The notes: generated by a model from the sequence alone, not told the origin. Counted from the stretch's first letter, positions 15,949 to 24,835 are shown. The stretch is 64,000 nt of DNA from Micromonospora fulviviridis (GCF_014648395.1 NZ_BMRA01000006.1:221100-285099), one strand, 5' to 3'. A program made the numbers and translations.

Positions 15949-17046
15949 GTGACGAACGAGCAGTCGCCGCAGACCTGTCCGACGGTGGCCGACGTGGTCG
16001 CGGCCCTCGACGGGCTGACCGGCGGCCGGGTCATCAGCCCCGAAGAGGGCGACAACCCGTGGGTGATCAGCAAGGACTCGGGGATCCCCGGTAAGGCCGT
16101 GACCGAACGGCCCGGTCTGGTCTGGGGCTCGCCCGACAAATCGGTGCGGCGGCTCGCCGTCGCGATGACCATCACCGAGCACCACATCGAGCTCGCGTAC
16201 GCGAGCGGCGTGGACGCGGTCGTGGCGCACCACCCCATCGCGGACGCGGCGAGTTCCGGAGGGGTGGCCCTGGCCGACTACCTCTCGCTCTACGGGGTCG
16301 CAGTGCTGGAGTGCCACGAGGCCTTCCACGGACTGCACCCCGGCATGGCGTACCTTCACGGCCACCGGCCCTTCTACGTCGACCCGGCCTATGGCGGGGT
16401 GCACGGGCTGGTGGTCATGGTCGGCCGGCCGCTGCCAGGCGTCACCACCATCGGTGACGTTCTCACCCGGCTCGACACCGGCCTGGAGCGGGCCCTGGAC
16501 CGGCGCATCCTCGACGATGAACGTGCCGCCCGCCAGTGCGCCGACCTGGTGGACAGCGCCACAGCCCCCGGAATGCGGGTGCTCGCGGGCGATCCCGCCG
16601 CTCCGCTCGGAGAGGTCATTCTGCACGCTTTTCCGCACACCGGATTCGGCGAGAAACAGCTCAGCCAGTTGCTTGCCGAGTACCCGGCCATCTCGACGGT
16701 CATCTTCAGCATCAGCGCGGCCGAAGCGGACTCGCCGGTGGTGGCCAGTGCGGCCGCGCGTGGACTCAACGTACTGGTAGGCAGCACCCACGCCTCGGAG
16801 ATCTTCGAGAACGGACTTCCGCTGGCGTTCGGGCTGTCCGCCCTACTGCCGGACGTCGACGTCGTCCTGTTCCGGGACCGGGTCGTCTCGATCCCGATCA
16901 ACAGCGTGGGCACGGGCGCGCTGCGCGAGTACGGGCATGTGATGGCGCAGGAGCATCTGCTGCCACGCGCCGAGGCCGTACGCGCTCGCGCCACCGCGAC
17001 GACTGTCGCGGCCACACCCCTCAGCCACTCCGAGCAAGCAAGCTAG
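15949..17046 (+). CDS. Nif3-like dinuclear metal-centre protein
   Basis: A 365-residue Nif3/YbgI-type protein. The metal-binding histidine pair is H94-H95 in VVAHHPIADA, and the second cluster is H281-x2-E284 in GSTHASEIFENG. Family members form hexamers with two metal ions per active site; some hydrolyse GTP-like substrates, but the general role is unsettled. It is longer than the usual 250-residue forms, with an N-terminal extension (about 60 residues). Start GTG follows GGAAAGGCGGA, spaced loosely. It ends 9 bases before the permease, suggesting a pathway hydrolase paired with a transporter. Confidence 0.8.
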   Translation: MTNEQSPQTCPTVADVVAALDGLTGGRVISPEEGDNPWVISKDSGIPGKAVTERPGLVWGSPDKSVRRLAVAMTITEHHIELAYASGVDAVVAHHPIADAASSGGVALADYLSLYGVAVLECHEAFHGLHPGMAYLHGHRPFYVDPAYGGVHGLVVMVGRPLPGVTTIGDVLTRLDTGLERALDRRILDDERAARQCADLVDSATAPGMRVLAGDPAAPLGEVILHAFPHTGFGEKQLSQLLAEYPAISTVIFSISAAEADSPVVASAAARGLNVLVGSTHASEIFENGLPLAFGLSALLPDVDVVLFRDRVVSIPINSVGTGALREYGHVMAQEHLLPRAEAVRARATATTVAATPLSHSEQAS

Positions 17047-17055
17047 GAGACAACC

Positions 17056-18645
17056 ATGGAACTCACGCCAGCGCACTGGGTGTACCTGGCAGGTCTGGCT
17101 TCTCTGATCATCGTCATGGTCGCCCGGAAGAACGTCGTCGTTCCCGCCATCGCCGCGACCTTCCTCACCGCCGTGACCTTCACCGGCAGCGTGCCCGGGG
17201 GACTGGCGTCGGTGTTCCGAGCCAGCCTGGTGGCCGCCTCGGAGCTGTTCAACATCTTCCTCATCATCGCGCTCGTCACCGCGATGCTCGCGGCGCTGCG
17301 GGCCATCGGGGCCGAACACCGGATGGTCGCACCCTTCCGTCGGCTCATGGTGAACGGGCCGGTCGCCTACATCGTCCTGTTCGTCGTCACGTACGTCTTC
17401 GCGTTGTTCTTCTGGCCCACGCCGACCCTCGCCCTGATCGCGGCGATCCTGCTCCCGGCTGCCATCAAGGCGGGTCTGTCCCCGATGGGCGGAGCGATCG
17501 CGATCGCGATCGCCGGGCAAGGCATGGCACTCGCCTCCGACTATGTCATCGGCGTCGCGCCCGCCCTCTCCGCGAGTGGTGCGAACGTGCCGGCCGACCT
17601 GATCGCCGACCGGGCGCTGATCCTGTCGTGGGTCGTCGGGCTCGTGGCGATGGCGATGAGCTACATACTGACCGTGCGTCGCCGCCGCCCCAGCCTGGCC
17701 CAAGCCGTCGGGGACAGCGCCGAGGTGTCGGCGAGCGTGACGCACCGCGCCGAACTAGCACCTGTGGGCGCGGCCGCCGGCGGCGCTGGGGGCGGCACCT
17801 CGGACCAGCTCGGACACGCCCTGGCGACGAAACAGCCGCCCCGGGAGGCGCTGACGGAGTCAGGCGCCGACGCCGTGCTCGACGACGATCCGGTGGCCGC
17901 CGGACGGCCTGGCGCCGATCCGCTCGACGAGCGCGGAGCGGGCTGGCGATCCAGGCTCTTTGCCGTCCTCGTGCCCGTCGCCTTCGGCATGCTGCTCGTC
18001 TACATGCTGCTCGGCCGGTTCACCGACCTGGTGTCGGTCGACGACGGTGCCGGCGCGCCGCTGGTCGGTGGCCTGGCAGCACTGCTGCTCCTCGCCGTCG
18101 CGCTCACCAGCGACGGGACCGGCGCCCTGGAGAGCTGCGCCGAGCACGTCGTCGACGGCCTCTCCTTCGCCTTCAAGGCGATGGGGGTCGTCATTCCCAT
18201 CGCCGGCTTCGTCTTCATCGGTATCTCGGACTTCTCTGGCCGCATCATGGGACTGGCCGAGGGCACGACAGCACCCGGATTCCTGTTCGACGCCATCCGC
18301 AGCGTGGAGGAGCACATTCCGCACAACCCGATCATCATCATGCTCGCCGTCCTGCTGGCCGGCATGACGGTCGGGCTCGACGGATCGGGGTGGGCGGGCC
18401 TTCCGCTCACCGGCTCCCTGTCGGAGGCGCTCAGCCCCCACGCCGGAGTCGACACCGCCACGCTCGCCGCCATCGCGCAGAACGGCGCGTCGTGGACCGG
18501 AGGCGGCACCCTGGTCATCTGGTCGTCGCTGATCGCCGTCGCGACTTTCTGCGGGGTGTCCGTGGTTGATCTCGCTCGCAGGCTTTTCCTGCCCGTGGTC
18601 ACGGGACTGGTCGTCAGTACGGTGGTCGCCGCGATCATCTGGTGA
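17056..18645 (+). CDS. Multi-pass permease, paralogue of the 9615 gene
   Basis: A 529-residue membrane protein closely similar in design to the 9615-11210 permease: same N-terminal LT-x-AHWVYL, shared NIFLIIALVTAML and the closing GGGTLVIWSSLIAVATF. A hydrophilic alanine/glycine-rich loop spans about 200-300. AGGAGACAACC provides the ribosome site, directly after the Nif3 gene, so both share the 15684 promoter. It probably carries a related organic acid. The characterised subfamily is not recognised. Confidence 0.75.
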   Translation: MELTPAHWVYLAGLASLIIVMVARKNVVVPAIAATFLTAVTFTGSVPGGLASVFRASLVAASELFNIFLIIALVTAMLAALRAIGAEHRMVAPFRRLMVNGPVAYIVLFVVTYVFALFFWPTPTLALIAAILLPAAIKAGLSPMGGAIAIAIAGQGMALASDYVIGVAPALSASGANVPADLIADRALILSWVVGLVAMAMSYILTVRRRRPSLAQAVGDSAEVSASVTHRAELAPVGAAAGGAGGGTSDQLGHALATKQPPREALTESGADAVLDDDPVAAGRPGADPLDERGAGWRSRLFAVLVPVAFGMLLVYMLLGRFTDLVSVDDGAGAPLVGGLAALLLLAVALTSDGTGALESCAEHVVDGLSFAFKAMGVVIPIAGFVFIGISDFSGRIMGLAEGTTAPGFLFDAIRSVEEHIPHNPIIIMLAVLLAGMTVGLDGSGWAGLPLTGSLSEALSPHAGVDTATLAAIAQNGASWTGGGTLVIWSSLIAVATFCGVSVVDLARRLFLPVVTGLVVSTVVAAIIW

Positions 18646-18672
18646 GGCTTCATGCCGTCCGAGCGGGACTCC

Positions 18673-18714
18673 GCCGGCGCTGCCGCACGGGTGACACCGT
18701 GCGGCAGCGCCGGC
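18673..18714. terminator. 18-bp-stem terminator between permease and M1 peptidase
   Basis: A perfect 18-base stem (18673-18690 with 18697-18714) and 6-nt loop, between convergent stops at 18645 and 18803. Confidence 0.85.
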
Positions 18715-18802
18715 ATCATGACGAGCACCAAGCCTCGCGGAGACCCTCGCTGCCGCGCCCCTGAGGGCACCCGAGCACATTCGGACGCGGGACCCACCTA
18801 CG

Positions 18803-20227
18803 TCACCAGGACGTGGGCTTGCCCTTCTGGAACAGCCACACGTCGAAGAAGGCAGTGAGGTTCCGCCCGGATTCCCGCTCACAGAGAGCGATGAAGTCGG
18901 CCGTTGCGGCGTGGCTGTACCGGCGGCTGGCCGCCCACTCGCGCAGGATCCGGAAGAAGGCGTCGTCGCCGAGCTTGCCCCGCAACGCGTGCAGGGTCAT
19001 CGCCCCCCGGTTGTACGGGATGCTGCTGAACATGTCCTCGGGGCCGGGGTCGGCGAGGACGATCTGCCAGAACGACGACGACGCGGCCCGACCGTAGTTG
19101 CTGCTGCTGTTGAAGGTCTGGCTGACCGACGCGCCGCCGTTGTACTCGGTGTACATCCACTGGGCGTAGGTGGCGAAGCCCTCGTTGAGCCAGATGTCCG
19201 ACCATCGCTGCGGGGAGACGGAGTCGCCGTACCACTGGTGCGCCAGCTCGTGCGCCATCGTGCCAACGCTCGCCGGGCTGGAGAAGATCGGCTTGGTCTG
19301 GGTCTCCAGGGCGTAGCCCACGTCGGGGGCCCGGTCGATGATCGCACCGGTCGAGGCGAACGGGTACGGGCCGAACTTCGAGGCGAAGAAGTCGACCATC
19401 CTCGGGATCTGTGCGACCGCGGCGGCGGACCCGGCGACCTGCCGCGGGTCGATCGCGACGTACACGGGGATCCCGCTCGGCGTGGTCGACTCGGTGACCA
19501 CGAAGGTGCCGATGGTGATCGTCGCCAGGTAGGTGGCCATCGGCTCGGTGGAGTCCCAGGTGAAGGTGGTCCAGCCGTCGCGGGTCTCCTCGGACAGGAG
19601 TTGGCCGTTGCCGACAGCGGTGAGCCCCTCCGGCACCTTCGCGGTGAACCGGAAGGTTGCCTTGTCGGTCGGGTGGTCGTTGGTGGGCAGCCAGGCCGGC
19701 GTGCCCTGCGGCTCCCCGACGACGAAGGCGCCGTCGTCGGTAGGCACCCAGCCTTCGATCGACCCGTCCGGGTCGGTGATCGGACCCGGTACGCCCGCGT
19801 ACCTCACCACCACGGTGAAGGCCTGCCCGGTCTTGAGCTTCGGGCGCGGCGTGACGACCAGTTCCTGGCCGTCCCGGATGAAGTCGTGCGCGTGCCCGTC
19901 GACCGTCAGCGACGAGATTTCCGGACCGCGAAAGTCCAGGTTGAACCGGTCGAGATCTTGCGTGGCGATCGCGGTGATGGTGGCGGTGGCGGCCATGAAC
20001 CGGGTTGCCGGGTCGTAGGAGAAATTGATGTCGTAGTGCTGGACGTCGTATCCGCCGTTGCCCTCGTCCGGGAAGTACGGGTCGCCGACGCTCGCCGCAC
20101 CAGCCGAGTAGCGAGGGGCTCCGGGGTTGCCAGGTGCTGCGCCGGCGGCGTCCGGTATCGCCATCGACCCGATGGTCACAAGAGCGACCGTGGCCAGCGC
20201 GGCACCGCGCAACTGTGGGATTGTCAT
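18803..20227 (-). CDS. Secreted M1-family metallopeptidase
   Basis: A 474-residue secreted zinc aminopeptidase-like enzyme. Residues 1-30 form a signal peptide (hydrophobic core, then PDAAGAAPG). The N-terminal beta domain is followed by the M1 core: H326-E327-x2-H330 (HELAHQWYGDS) and zinc ligand E349 in NEGFATY, at the standard 18-residue spacing. The GAMEN exopeptidase motif is replaced by GYALE, as in other compact actinobacterial M1 proteins, and the usual C-terminal helical domain is absent. Start ATG has GGGAGAGG. It follows the GH25 gene in the same direction. Confidence 0.92.
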   Translation of the reverse strand: MTIPQLRGAALATVALVTIGSMAIPDAAGAAPGNPGAPRYSAGAASVGDPYFPDEGNGGYDVQHYDINFSYDPATRFMAATATITAIATQDLDRFNLDFRGPEISSLTVDGHAHDFIRDGQELVVTPRPKLKTGQAFTVVVRYAGVPGPITDPDGSIEGWVPTDDGAFVVGEPQGTPAWLPTNDHPTDKATFRFTAKVPEGLTAVGNGQLLSEETRDGWTTFTWDSTEPMATYLATITIGTFVVTESTTPSGIPVYVAIDPRQVAGSAAAVAQIPRMVDFFASKFGPYPFASTGAIIDRAPDVGYALETQTKPIFSSPASVGTMAHELAHQWYGDSVSPQRWSDIWLNEGFATYAQWMYTEYNGGASVSQTFNSSSNYGRAASSSFWQIVLADPGPEDMFSSIPYNRGAMTLHALRGKLGDDAFFRILREWAASRRYSHAATADFIALCERESGRNLTAFFDVWLFQKGKPTSW

Positions 20228-20322
20228 GCGAATCCTCTCCCTTGGACTGCCGTGGCACCACCGGCCGCCAGATGCGTACGCCCAATCCACCCGCGACGAG
20301 CAGGCAGCGTCAAGGCCTCCGG

Positions 20323-21876
20323 TCAACTGGTCAGCCGGATGAACCTCTCCCAGGAGCCGATGGCGGTCCGGTTGGCGATCAGCGGCAGGGTGCCGGACTG
20401 TTCCGCGGTCACGTACCGGTTGTTCGCGTTGGCCAGCAGGCTGACCGTGCCGTCGGCGTTGGTGATGACGCGGAACTTCTCCCAGGACCCCACGGCTGTG
20501 CGGTTGGCGATCAGCGGCGAGGCGCCGGCGTTCTCGGCCGTGACGTGCCGGCCGTTGACTCTGGCGCGGAACGCCACGAACCCGCCCCCCACGTCGATCT
20601 GGTCGAACTGCTGCGATGGGCCGACCACCGTCTGGCCGGCGACCAAGGCTGAGGCGCCGCCGTTGCCCGCCGTGACGTACCGGAGGTTCACGGTGGCCAG
20701 CAGGTTGACGAGGGCCGGCGGCGTGACGACGCGGAACTTCTCCCAGGGGCCGATGGCGGTCCGGTTGGCGATCAGCGGCAGGGTGCCGGACTGTTCCGCG
20801 GTCACGTACCGGTTGTTCGCGTTGGCCAGCAGGCTGACCGTGCCGTCGGCGTTGGTGATGACGCGGAACTTCTCCCAGGACCCCACGGCTGTGCGGTTGG
20901 CGATCAGCGGCGAGGCGCCGGCGTTCTCGGCCGTGACGTGCCGGCCGTTGACTCTGGCGCGGAACGCCACGAACCCGCCCCCCACGTCGATCTGGTCGAA
21001 CTGCTCCCAGGGGCCGATGGCAGTCCGGTTGGCGACCAGAGCTGAGGCGCCGGCTGTCTCCGCGGTCACGTACCGGTTGTTGACCGTCGCCAGCAGGCTG
21101 GTCGCGGGACCGCCGAGCAGTCGGGCCAGAGACGCGTGGTCGCCCTTGAAGACGTCCAGATCGGGCGTGGAGAAGTCGGAGCCGGGGATGGGCGTTCCCG
21201 CGGCGTGCTGCCAGACGGTGAAGGACGACCAGCCAGCCGGCAACGGCGGCGGATTCTGTGAATAGTTCGCGATGAACAGCGGGTTCGCCGCGAAGCTCTG
21301 GCTGCTGCCCGTACAGGGGTTCCACCAGTTCGTGTTGGTGTAGATCATGGCCTGCCGACCGGTGCGTACCGCGATCTCGGTGACGAAGTCCCGGATCCAG
21401 GACACCAGTTGCGCGGGGGTCATGTTGTAGCAGTCGTTCAGGCCCCACTCGGCCCGGGGCCACTCGATGTCCAGCATCGGCGGCAGGCTGCGTCCATCGG
21501 CGACGTAGGGGGCGAAGCCGAGCAGGACATCCGCCTGCTGCTTGCCGCTGCTCAGGTCGGGACGGGCTCGGTGGTACGCCCCGGTGTACAGGCCGTTGGC
21601 CCGGGCGCCGGCGTAGTTGGTGGCGTAGAAGGGATCAGGATTGTTGTGCGGCACCGCTCGGCCGTCCTGCTCGCTGGCCCGGATATAGGCGAACTTCGCG
21701 CCGCCCCGGGCTACCGCGGCCCAGTCGAGCGATGGTCCCTGGAAGTAGGACACGTCAACGCCCGTGATCGAATATTCGTTCGGGGCGGGCAGTGCTTGGG
21801 CCGGCGACGCACCTCCGGCAAGCCCCACGAACCCCAATGCCGCACCCAGCAGCACAGCCAGAGCTCTGCGTACCAT
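20323..21876 (-). CDS. Secreted GH25 muramidase with beta-trefoil-like repeats
   Basis: A 517-residue secreted protein. After a signal peptide (VRRALAVLLGAALG, cleavage near ASPAQA) comes a glycoside hydrolase 25 domain with catalytic-site residues D41 (GVDVSYFQG) and D136/E138 (MLDIEWP), which cleaves peptidoglycan in lysozyme fashion. From about residue 255 to the end there are tandem units of about 45 residues ending in NRTAxGxWExF, as in fascin/RICIN-like beta-trefoils, probably glycan binding. Start ATG at 21876 has CTGGAGG. The DNA holds a 257-bp perfect duplication. Confidence 0.88.
   Translation of the reverse strand: MVRRALAVLLGAALGFVGLAGGASPAQALPAPNEYSITGVDVSYFQGPSLDWAAVARGGAKFAYIRASEQDGRAVPHNNPDPFYATNYAGARANGLYTGAYHRARPDLSSGKQQADVLLGFAPYVADGRSLPPMLDIEWPRAEWGLNDCYNMTPAQLVSWIRDFVTEIAVRTGRQAMIYTNTNWWNPCTGSSQSFAANPLFIANYSQNPPPLPAGWSSFTVWQHAAGTPIPGSDFSTPDLDVFKGDHASLARLLGGPATSLLATVNNRYVTAETAGASALVANRTAIGPWEQFDQIDVGGGFVAFRARVNGRHVTAENAGASPLIANRTAVGSWEKFRVITNADGTVSLLANANNRYVTAEQSGTLPLIANRTAIGPWEKFRVVTPPALVNLLATVNLRYVTAGNGGASALVAGQTVVGPSQQFDQIDVGGGFVAFRARVNGRHVTAENAGASPLIANRTAVGSWEKFRVITNADGTVSLLANANNRYVTAEQSGTLPLIANRTAIGSWERFIRLTS
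20356..20612. repeat. 257-bp direct repeat, copy A
   Basis: Identical at every base to 20749-21005 by eye, offset 393 bp (131 codons, in frame). It encodes duplicated trefoil units of the GH25 protein. Confidence 0.9.
20749..21005. repeat. 257-bp direct repeat, copy B
   Basis: Second identical copy of 20356-20612. The flanking units are similar but diverged, so the identity reflects recent duplication or gene conversion. Confidence 0.9.
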
Positions 21877-22013
21877 GGCTCGCCTCCAGACATCGGCCAA
21901 GGCGCCACGCCGCGTCCGTCGAAAGCGTAACCTCCGTCTCTGGCGCACAGGTATGGGTCACTTGTCCAAAAGATGCTCCGACCAGCGGCGCGCCAGCTCG
22001 GGTCATGGATCTG

Positions 22014-22835
22014 TCAGAAGCTGTAGCCACCTGCGCAGAGGAGCACCTCGCCGGTGATGTAGTCCGCTTCGGGCGTGCACAGCAGGTAGGCCGCTCCGGC
22101 CGCTTCCTCGACGGTCCCGGCGCGCCCCAGCGGGATTGACCGGTCCAGCGAAGCCGCGATGCCAGGGTTGAGGCCGACGGCCAGTTGCCGGCCCTCGACG
22201 TCGATGCTGCCTGGCCCTTCCGGATCGGTCAGCCGCGTGCGGATGACGCCGTAGGCGACGGCGTTGACGTTGACCGCGTACCGGCCCCACTCCTTGGCCA
22301 GGGTCTTGGTGAGGCCCACGACACCTGCCTTGGCTGCCGAGTAGTTGGCCTGGCCGGGGTTGCCGGCCAGGCCGGAGATCGACGAGATGTTGACGACCTT
22401 GCGGTGATGCGTGGTGCCGGTGTCGCGGTCCCGTTCGACGAGCCGTCTGATGACCGGCTGGGCGGCGCGCAGCACGCGGAACGGGGCGGTGAGGTGCACG
22501 TCGAGGATGGCGGCCCACTGGTCGTCGGTGGTCTTCTGGATGACCGCGTCCCAGGTGTAGCCGGCGTTGTTGACGATGATGTCCAACCCGTCGAAGGCGG
22601 ACACGGCGGTGTCGACGAACCGTCCGGCGAAGTCGGGATCGGTGACGCTGCCGGCGATTGCGCCCGCCTGCCCGCCGGCCTTCTCGATCAGCTCGACGGT
22701 TTCCGTCGCCGGATCGGGATCGAGGTCGTTGACGACGACCCGGGCGCCGTGTGCGGCGAGCTTGGTGGCGATGGCCCGGCCGATCCCGCGTCCTGCGCCG
22801 GTGATCAGCGCGACGCGCCCCTGCAGATTGTTCAT
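22014..22835 (-). CDS. Short-chain dehydrogenase/reductase
   Basis: A 273-residue classical SDR. The cofactor motif TGAGRGIG (12-19), NNAG (89-92) and the catalytic Ser/Y165/K169 set (NISSISG and YSAAK) are all present. D37 after the second strand (VVVNDLD) favours NAD(H). It probably reduces or oxidises a carbonyl or hydroxyl; FabG-like acyl or steroid-type substrates are both possible. Start ATG follows GGAAAGGACCGC. It reads toward the GH25 gene and is divergent from the DIP1984 gene. Confidence 0.88.
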   Translation of the reverse strand: MNNLQGRVALITGAGRGIGRAIATKLAAHGARVVVNDLDPDPATETVELIEKAGGQAGAIAGSVTDPDFAGRFVDTAVSAFDGLDIIVNNAGYTWDAVIQKTTDDQWAAILDVHLTAPFRVLRAAQPVIRRLVERDRDTGTTHHRKVVNISSISGLAGNPGQANYSAAKAGVVGLTKTLAKEWGRYAVNVNAVAYGVIRTRLTDPEGPGSIDVEGRQLAVGLNPGIAASLDRSIPLGRAGTVEEAAGAAYLLCTPEADYITGEVLLCAGGYSF

Positions 22836-22999
22836 GCGGTCCTTTCCAGGAGGGTGACGACGCAGGCGCGCCGAGGCCGACGTTGTGCGCGAGGGCCAGG
22901 TTCGCGCCCTCGACCTGTCGAGGGCCGGCCGTGCCGAGCGCACCCTGCCGGCGAGAAAAGGTAAGGCGGCATGATCTCTGCGTGGCCATACTTGTGACC

Positions 23000-23464
23000 A
23001 TGAAGCTTGCTGAGGCTCTTGCGCTGCGTGCGGATGCGGCGCGTCGCGCCGAACAACTCCGTACCCGCATCGCCGCCAGCGCCCGACACCAGGAGGGCGA
23101 GGCGCCCGCGGAGGACGCCGCCGTTCTCCTGGTGGAAGCGAGCGAGGTGCTCGGCGGGCTGGAGGTTTTGATTCGGCGAATCAATCGCACCAACGCCGCC
23201 ACGGTGGTGCAGGGTGGCACACTTACCGACGCGCTCGCGCGCCGCGACGTGCTTCGCCTGCGGCACAACGTCGTCACCTCCGCCGCCGACGCCGCAGCCG
23301 GGGACGGCCAGCGCGGGTATCGGCAGTTGCGGTCGGAGCTGAAGATGATCCCGGCGCTGCCGGTGGCGGAGTTGCGCCGACAGGCCGATGACCTCGCCCG
23401 GCAACTTCGGGAAGTCGACACGCTGATCCAGCGGACGAACTGGGAGGTCGACCTGCTGGACTGA
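23000..23464 (+). CDS. DIP1984 (DUF6847) family protein
   Basis: A 154-residue, largely helical protein of the DIP1984 family, recognised from MKLAEALALRADAxRRxEQLR and the C-terminal LDTLIQRTNWEVDLLD-like ending. It is predicted to form coiled coils and has no known enzyme motif. As I recall, such proteins have been linked by genome context to RNA-repair systems and tRNA-like RNAs (verify). The start ATG lies 8 bases after CATACT, so the mRNA may be leaderless. A possible tRNA-like RNA follows at once. Confidence 0.8.
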   Translation: MKLAEALALRADAARRAEQLRTRIAASARHQEGEAPAEDAAVLLVEASEVLGGLEVLIRRINRTNAATVVQGGTLTDALARRDVLRLRHNVVTSAADAAAGDGQRGYRQLRSELKMIPALPVAELRRQADDLARQLREVDTLIQRTNWEVDLLD

Positions 23465-23493
23465 GAAGTTGCGGAGCAGGTAGCCGACGTGGA

Positions 23494-23591
23494 GGCGTGC
23501 ACAAACCCGAGAGCCGGCGGGTAATCCGGCTCCCTCCTGGCGCGCCGCGGGCAGGCGCAGGGGTTCGACTCCCCGGCACACAACGCACGCC
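23494..23591 (+). ncRNA. Possible tRNA-like RNA downstream of DIP1984
   Basis: A cloverleaf-like set of stems can be drawn by hand: outer stem GGCGTGC (23494-23500) with GCACGCC (23585-23591); D-arm-like 7-bp stem 23511-23517/23526-23532, loop CGGGTAAT; anticodon-arm-like 5-bp stem 23542-23546/23554-23558 with 7-nt loop GCGGGCA; and T-arm GGGG-TTCGACT-CCCC (23560-23574) with a canonical T-loop. It is not a normal tRNA: linkers of 9-10 bases, no T33, no CCA. An alternative acceptor pairs 23494-23500 with 23576-23582, with two mismatches. The rest of 23465-23808 shows no convincing gene. Confidence 0.5.
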
Positions 23592-23808
23592 CAGCACAGC
23601 ACACAGGTGACGGCGCACAGGGCACGGCACACTACCGGGTGCAGATCCACGACGGCGAGGGTGGGACAGGGGCCTTCCGTAACCCGTACCAGTACAGCTC
23701 ATTTGGCATTACCCTCGATGTTCGCTCTGAACTACCGCCGGCTTCTGCCAGCGAGCGCGGACCACCGAGCAGGAAGCGCAGGGAATGACGGACCCCTCGG
23801 AGGAGTGA

Positions 23809-24129
23809 TCAGTCGGAATTGGTGATCCGGGCGAGCATGATGCCGCCGGTGATCATTGCCAGTGCGGAGAGGCGGCCGATGCTGACCGGGTCCTTGTGCA
23901 CGACGATTCCGAGCGAGATCGCGCCGATCGCGCCGATGCCGGTGAACACGGCGTAGGCGGTACCGACCGGCAGGTCCTGCATCGCCCGGGAGAGCAGATA
24001 GACGGCTGCGGCTCCGAGGATCACACAGAGCACGGTCGGTGCCGGTCTGGTGAAGTTCTGCGTCGGTTTGATGGTCTGGGACCAGGCGATCTCGACCAGG
24101 CCGGCGAGCGCCAGGATGAGCCAGCTCAT
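23809..24129 (-). CDS. SMR-family exporter (SugE/Gdx-like)
   Basis: A 106-residue small multidrug-resistance protein with four helices. The essential membrane glutamate is E13 (LVEIAWSQTIK), and LPVGTAYAVFTGIGAIGA is typical of the SugE/Gdx branch, which exports guanidinium or quaternary ammonium ions as a proton antiporter dimer. Its ATG overlaps the azoreductase stop (ATGA), so the two are co-translated. A second SMR subunit is not nearby, so it probably forms homodimers. Likely controlled by the divergent TetR regulator. Confidence 0.9.
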   Translation of the reverse strand: MSWLILALAGLVEIAWSQTIKPTQNFTRPAPTVLCVILGAAAVYLLSRAMQDLPVGTAYAVFTGIGAIGAISLGIVVHKDPVSIGRLSALAMITGGIMLARITNSD

Positions 24130-24806
24130 GCCGGCCTCCGCGAGGTATCGGCCGCGGGGGTGGCGGCTGCCCGCGCCAGTGCGGCCGCCGCTTGTCGAGC
24201 GTCGGCGTACGACCGGCGGTAGGCGTCGCGCCACCGGTCCAGCGTCGGGTCCACGGTGGAGTTCACGAATTCGGCGTTGATGAAGGTGACGTCGTCGACG
24301 TGGAAGTGGCCGTGGAAGAAGTTCCGCAGGTACCGCTCGTGGTGGTCGAAGGGCTCGCGGGGGGTGCCGGGGGCGTAGGAGCCACCTCGCGCGCCGGCGA
24401 TGACGACCTTGAGGTCCAGTGTGGCGCGCGGGAAGGTGACCTGGTCGATCCACAACTTCAGGCTCGCGGGAATGGAGAAGTTGTACATCGGAGCGCCGAT
24501 GAGCAGCACATCGGCGGAGATCAGTTCGGCCAGCAGGGGTTCCGCCACTGCCCATGCCTCTCGCTGCGCCGGGGTGCGCACCCCCTCCGCCAGGCGGCCG
24601 GGGTCGGAGATGCCGTGCGTCAGCGCGTGGTCGCAGATCTCAGTCCACGCCTCGCCGATGACGGGGACAGGGGCGGCGGCGAGATCACGGTAGGTGTATG
24701 TCGCATTCGGGAGGACGGCCCGCCACTCGTCGGCGAACACCGCGCTCAAGGCGCGGGAGTGCGACGTCCGGCGGGCGCTGGTGTCGAGGTGCAGCAGGTG
24801 GGGCAT
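24126..24806 (-). CDS. FMN-dependent NADH-azoreductase (AcpD-like)
   Basis: A 226-residue flavodoxin-fold quinone/azo reductase. Evidence: N-terminal LLHLDTSARRTSHSR (FMN phosphate loop), the central APMYNFSIPASLKLWIDQV block that is a family signature, and GARGGSY near 150. It reduces azo dyes or quinones with NADH and detoxifies electrophiles. The ATG at 24806 precedes a coupled SMR exporter gene. Two palindromes in the upstream gap suggest repression by the divergent TetR protein. Confidence 0.9.
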   Translation of the reverse strand: MPHLLHLDTSARRTSHSRALSAVFADEWRAVLPNATYTYRDLAAAPVPVIGEAWTEICDHALTHGISDPGRLAEGVRTPAQREAWAVAEPLLAELISADVLLIGAPMYNFSIPASLKLWIDQVTFPRATLDLKVVIAGARGGSYAPGTPREPFDHHERYLRNFFHGHFHVDDVTFINAEFVNSTVDPTLDRWRDAYRRSYADARQAAAALARAAATPAADTSRRPA

Positions 24807-24835
24807 GGCTTTTCGTTCCCTACGCGAGAGGAAGT

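Noticed and set aside
20356..21005. CRISPR or short tandem repeat array
   Set aside because: The repeats are long, in-frame protein-coding units without spacers.
18803..21463. An 886-codon frame suggesting an M1 peptidase fused to upstream sequence
   Set aside because: The upstream part is an out-of-frame reading of the GH25 repeats; the signal peptide and ribosome site place the start at 20227.
23494..23591. Canonical tRNA (apparent GGG anticodon)
   Set aside because: T33 is absent, linkers are 9-10 bases long, the acceptor pairing is displaced and no CCA follows.
23607..23825. Small ORF after the tRNA-like element
   Set aside because: No ribosome site, no recognisable motif and composition typical of a chance frame.
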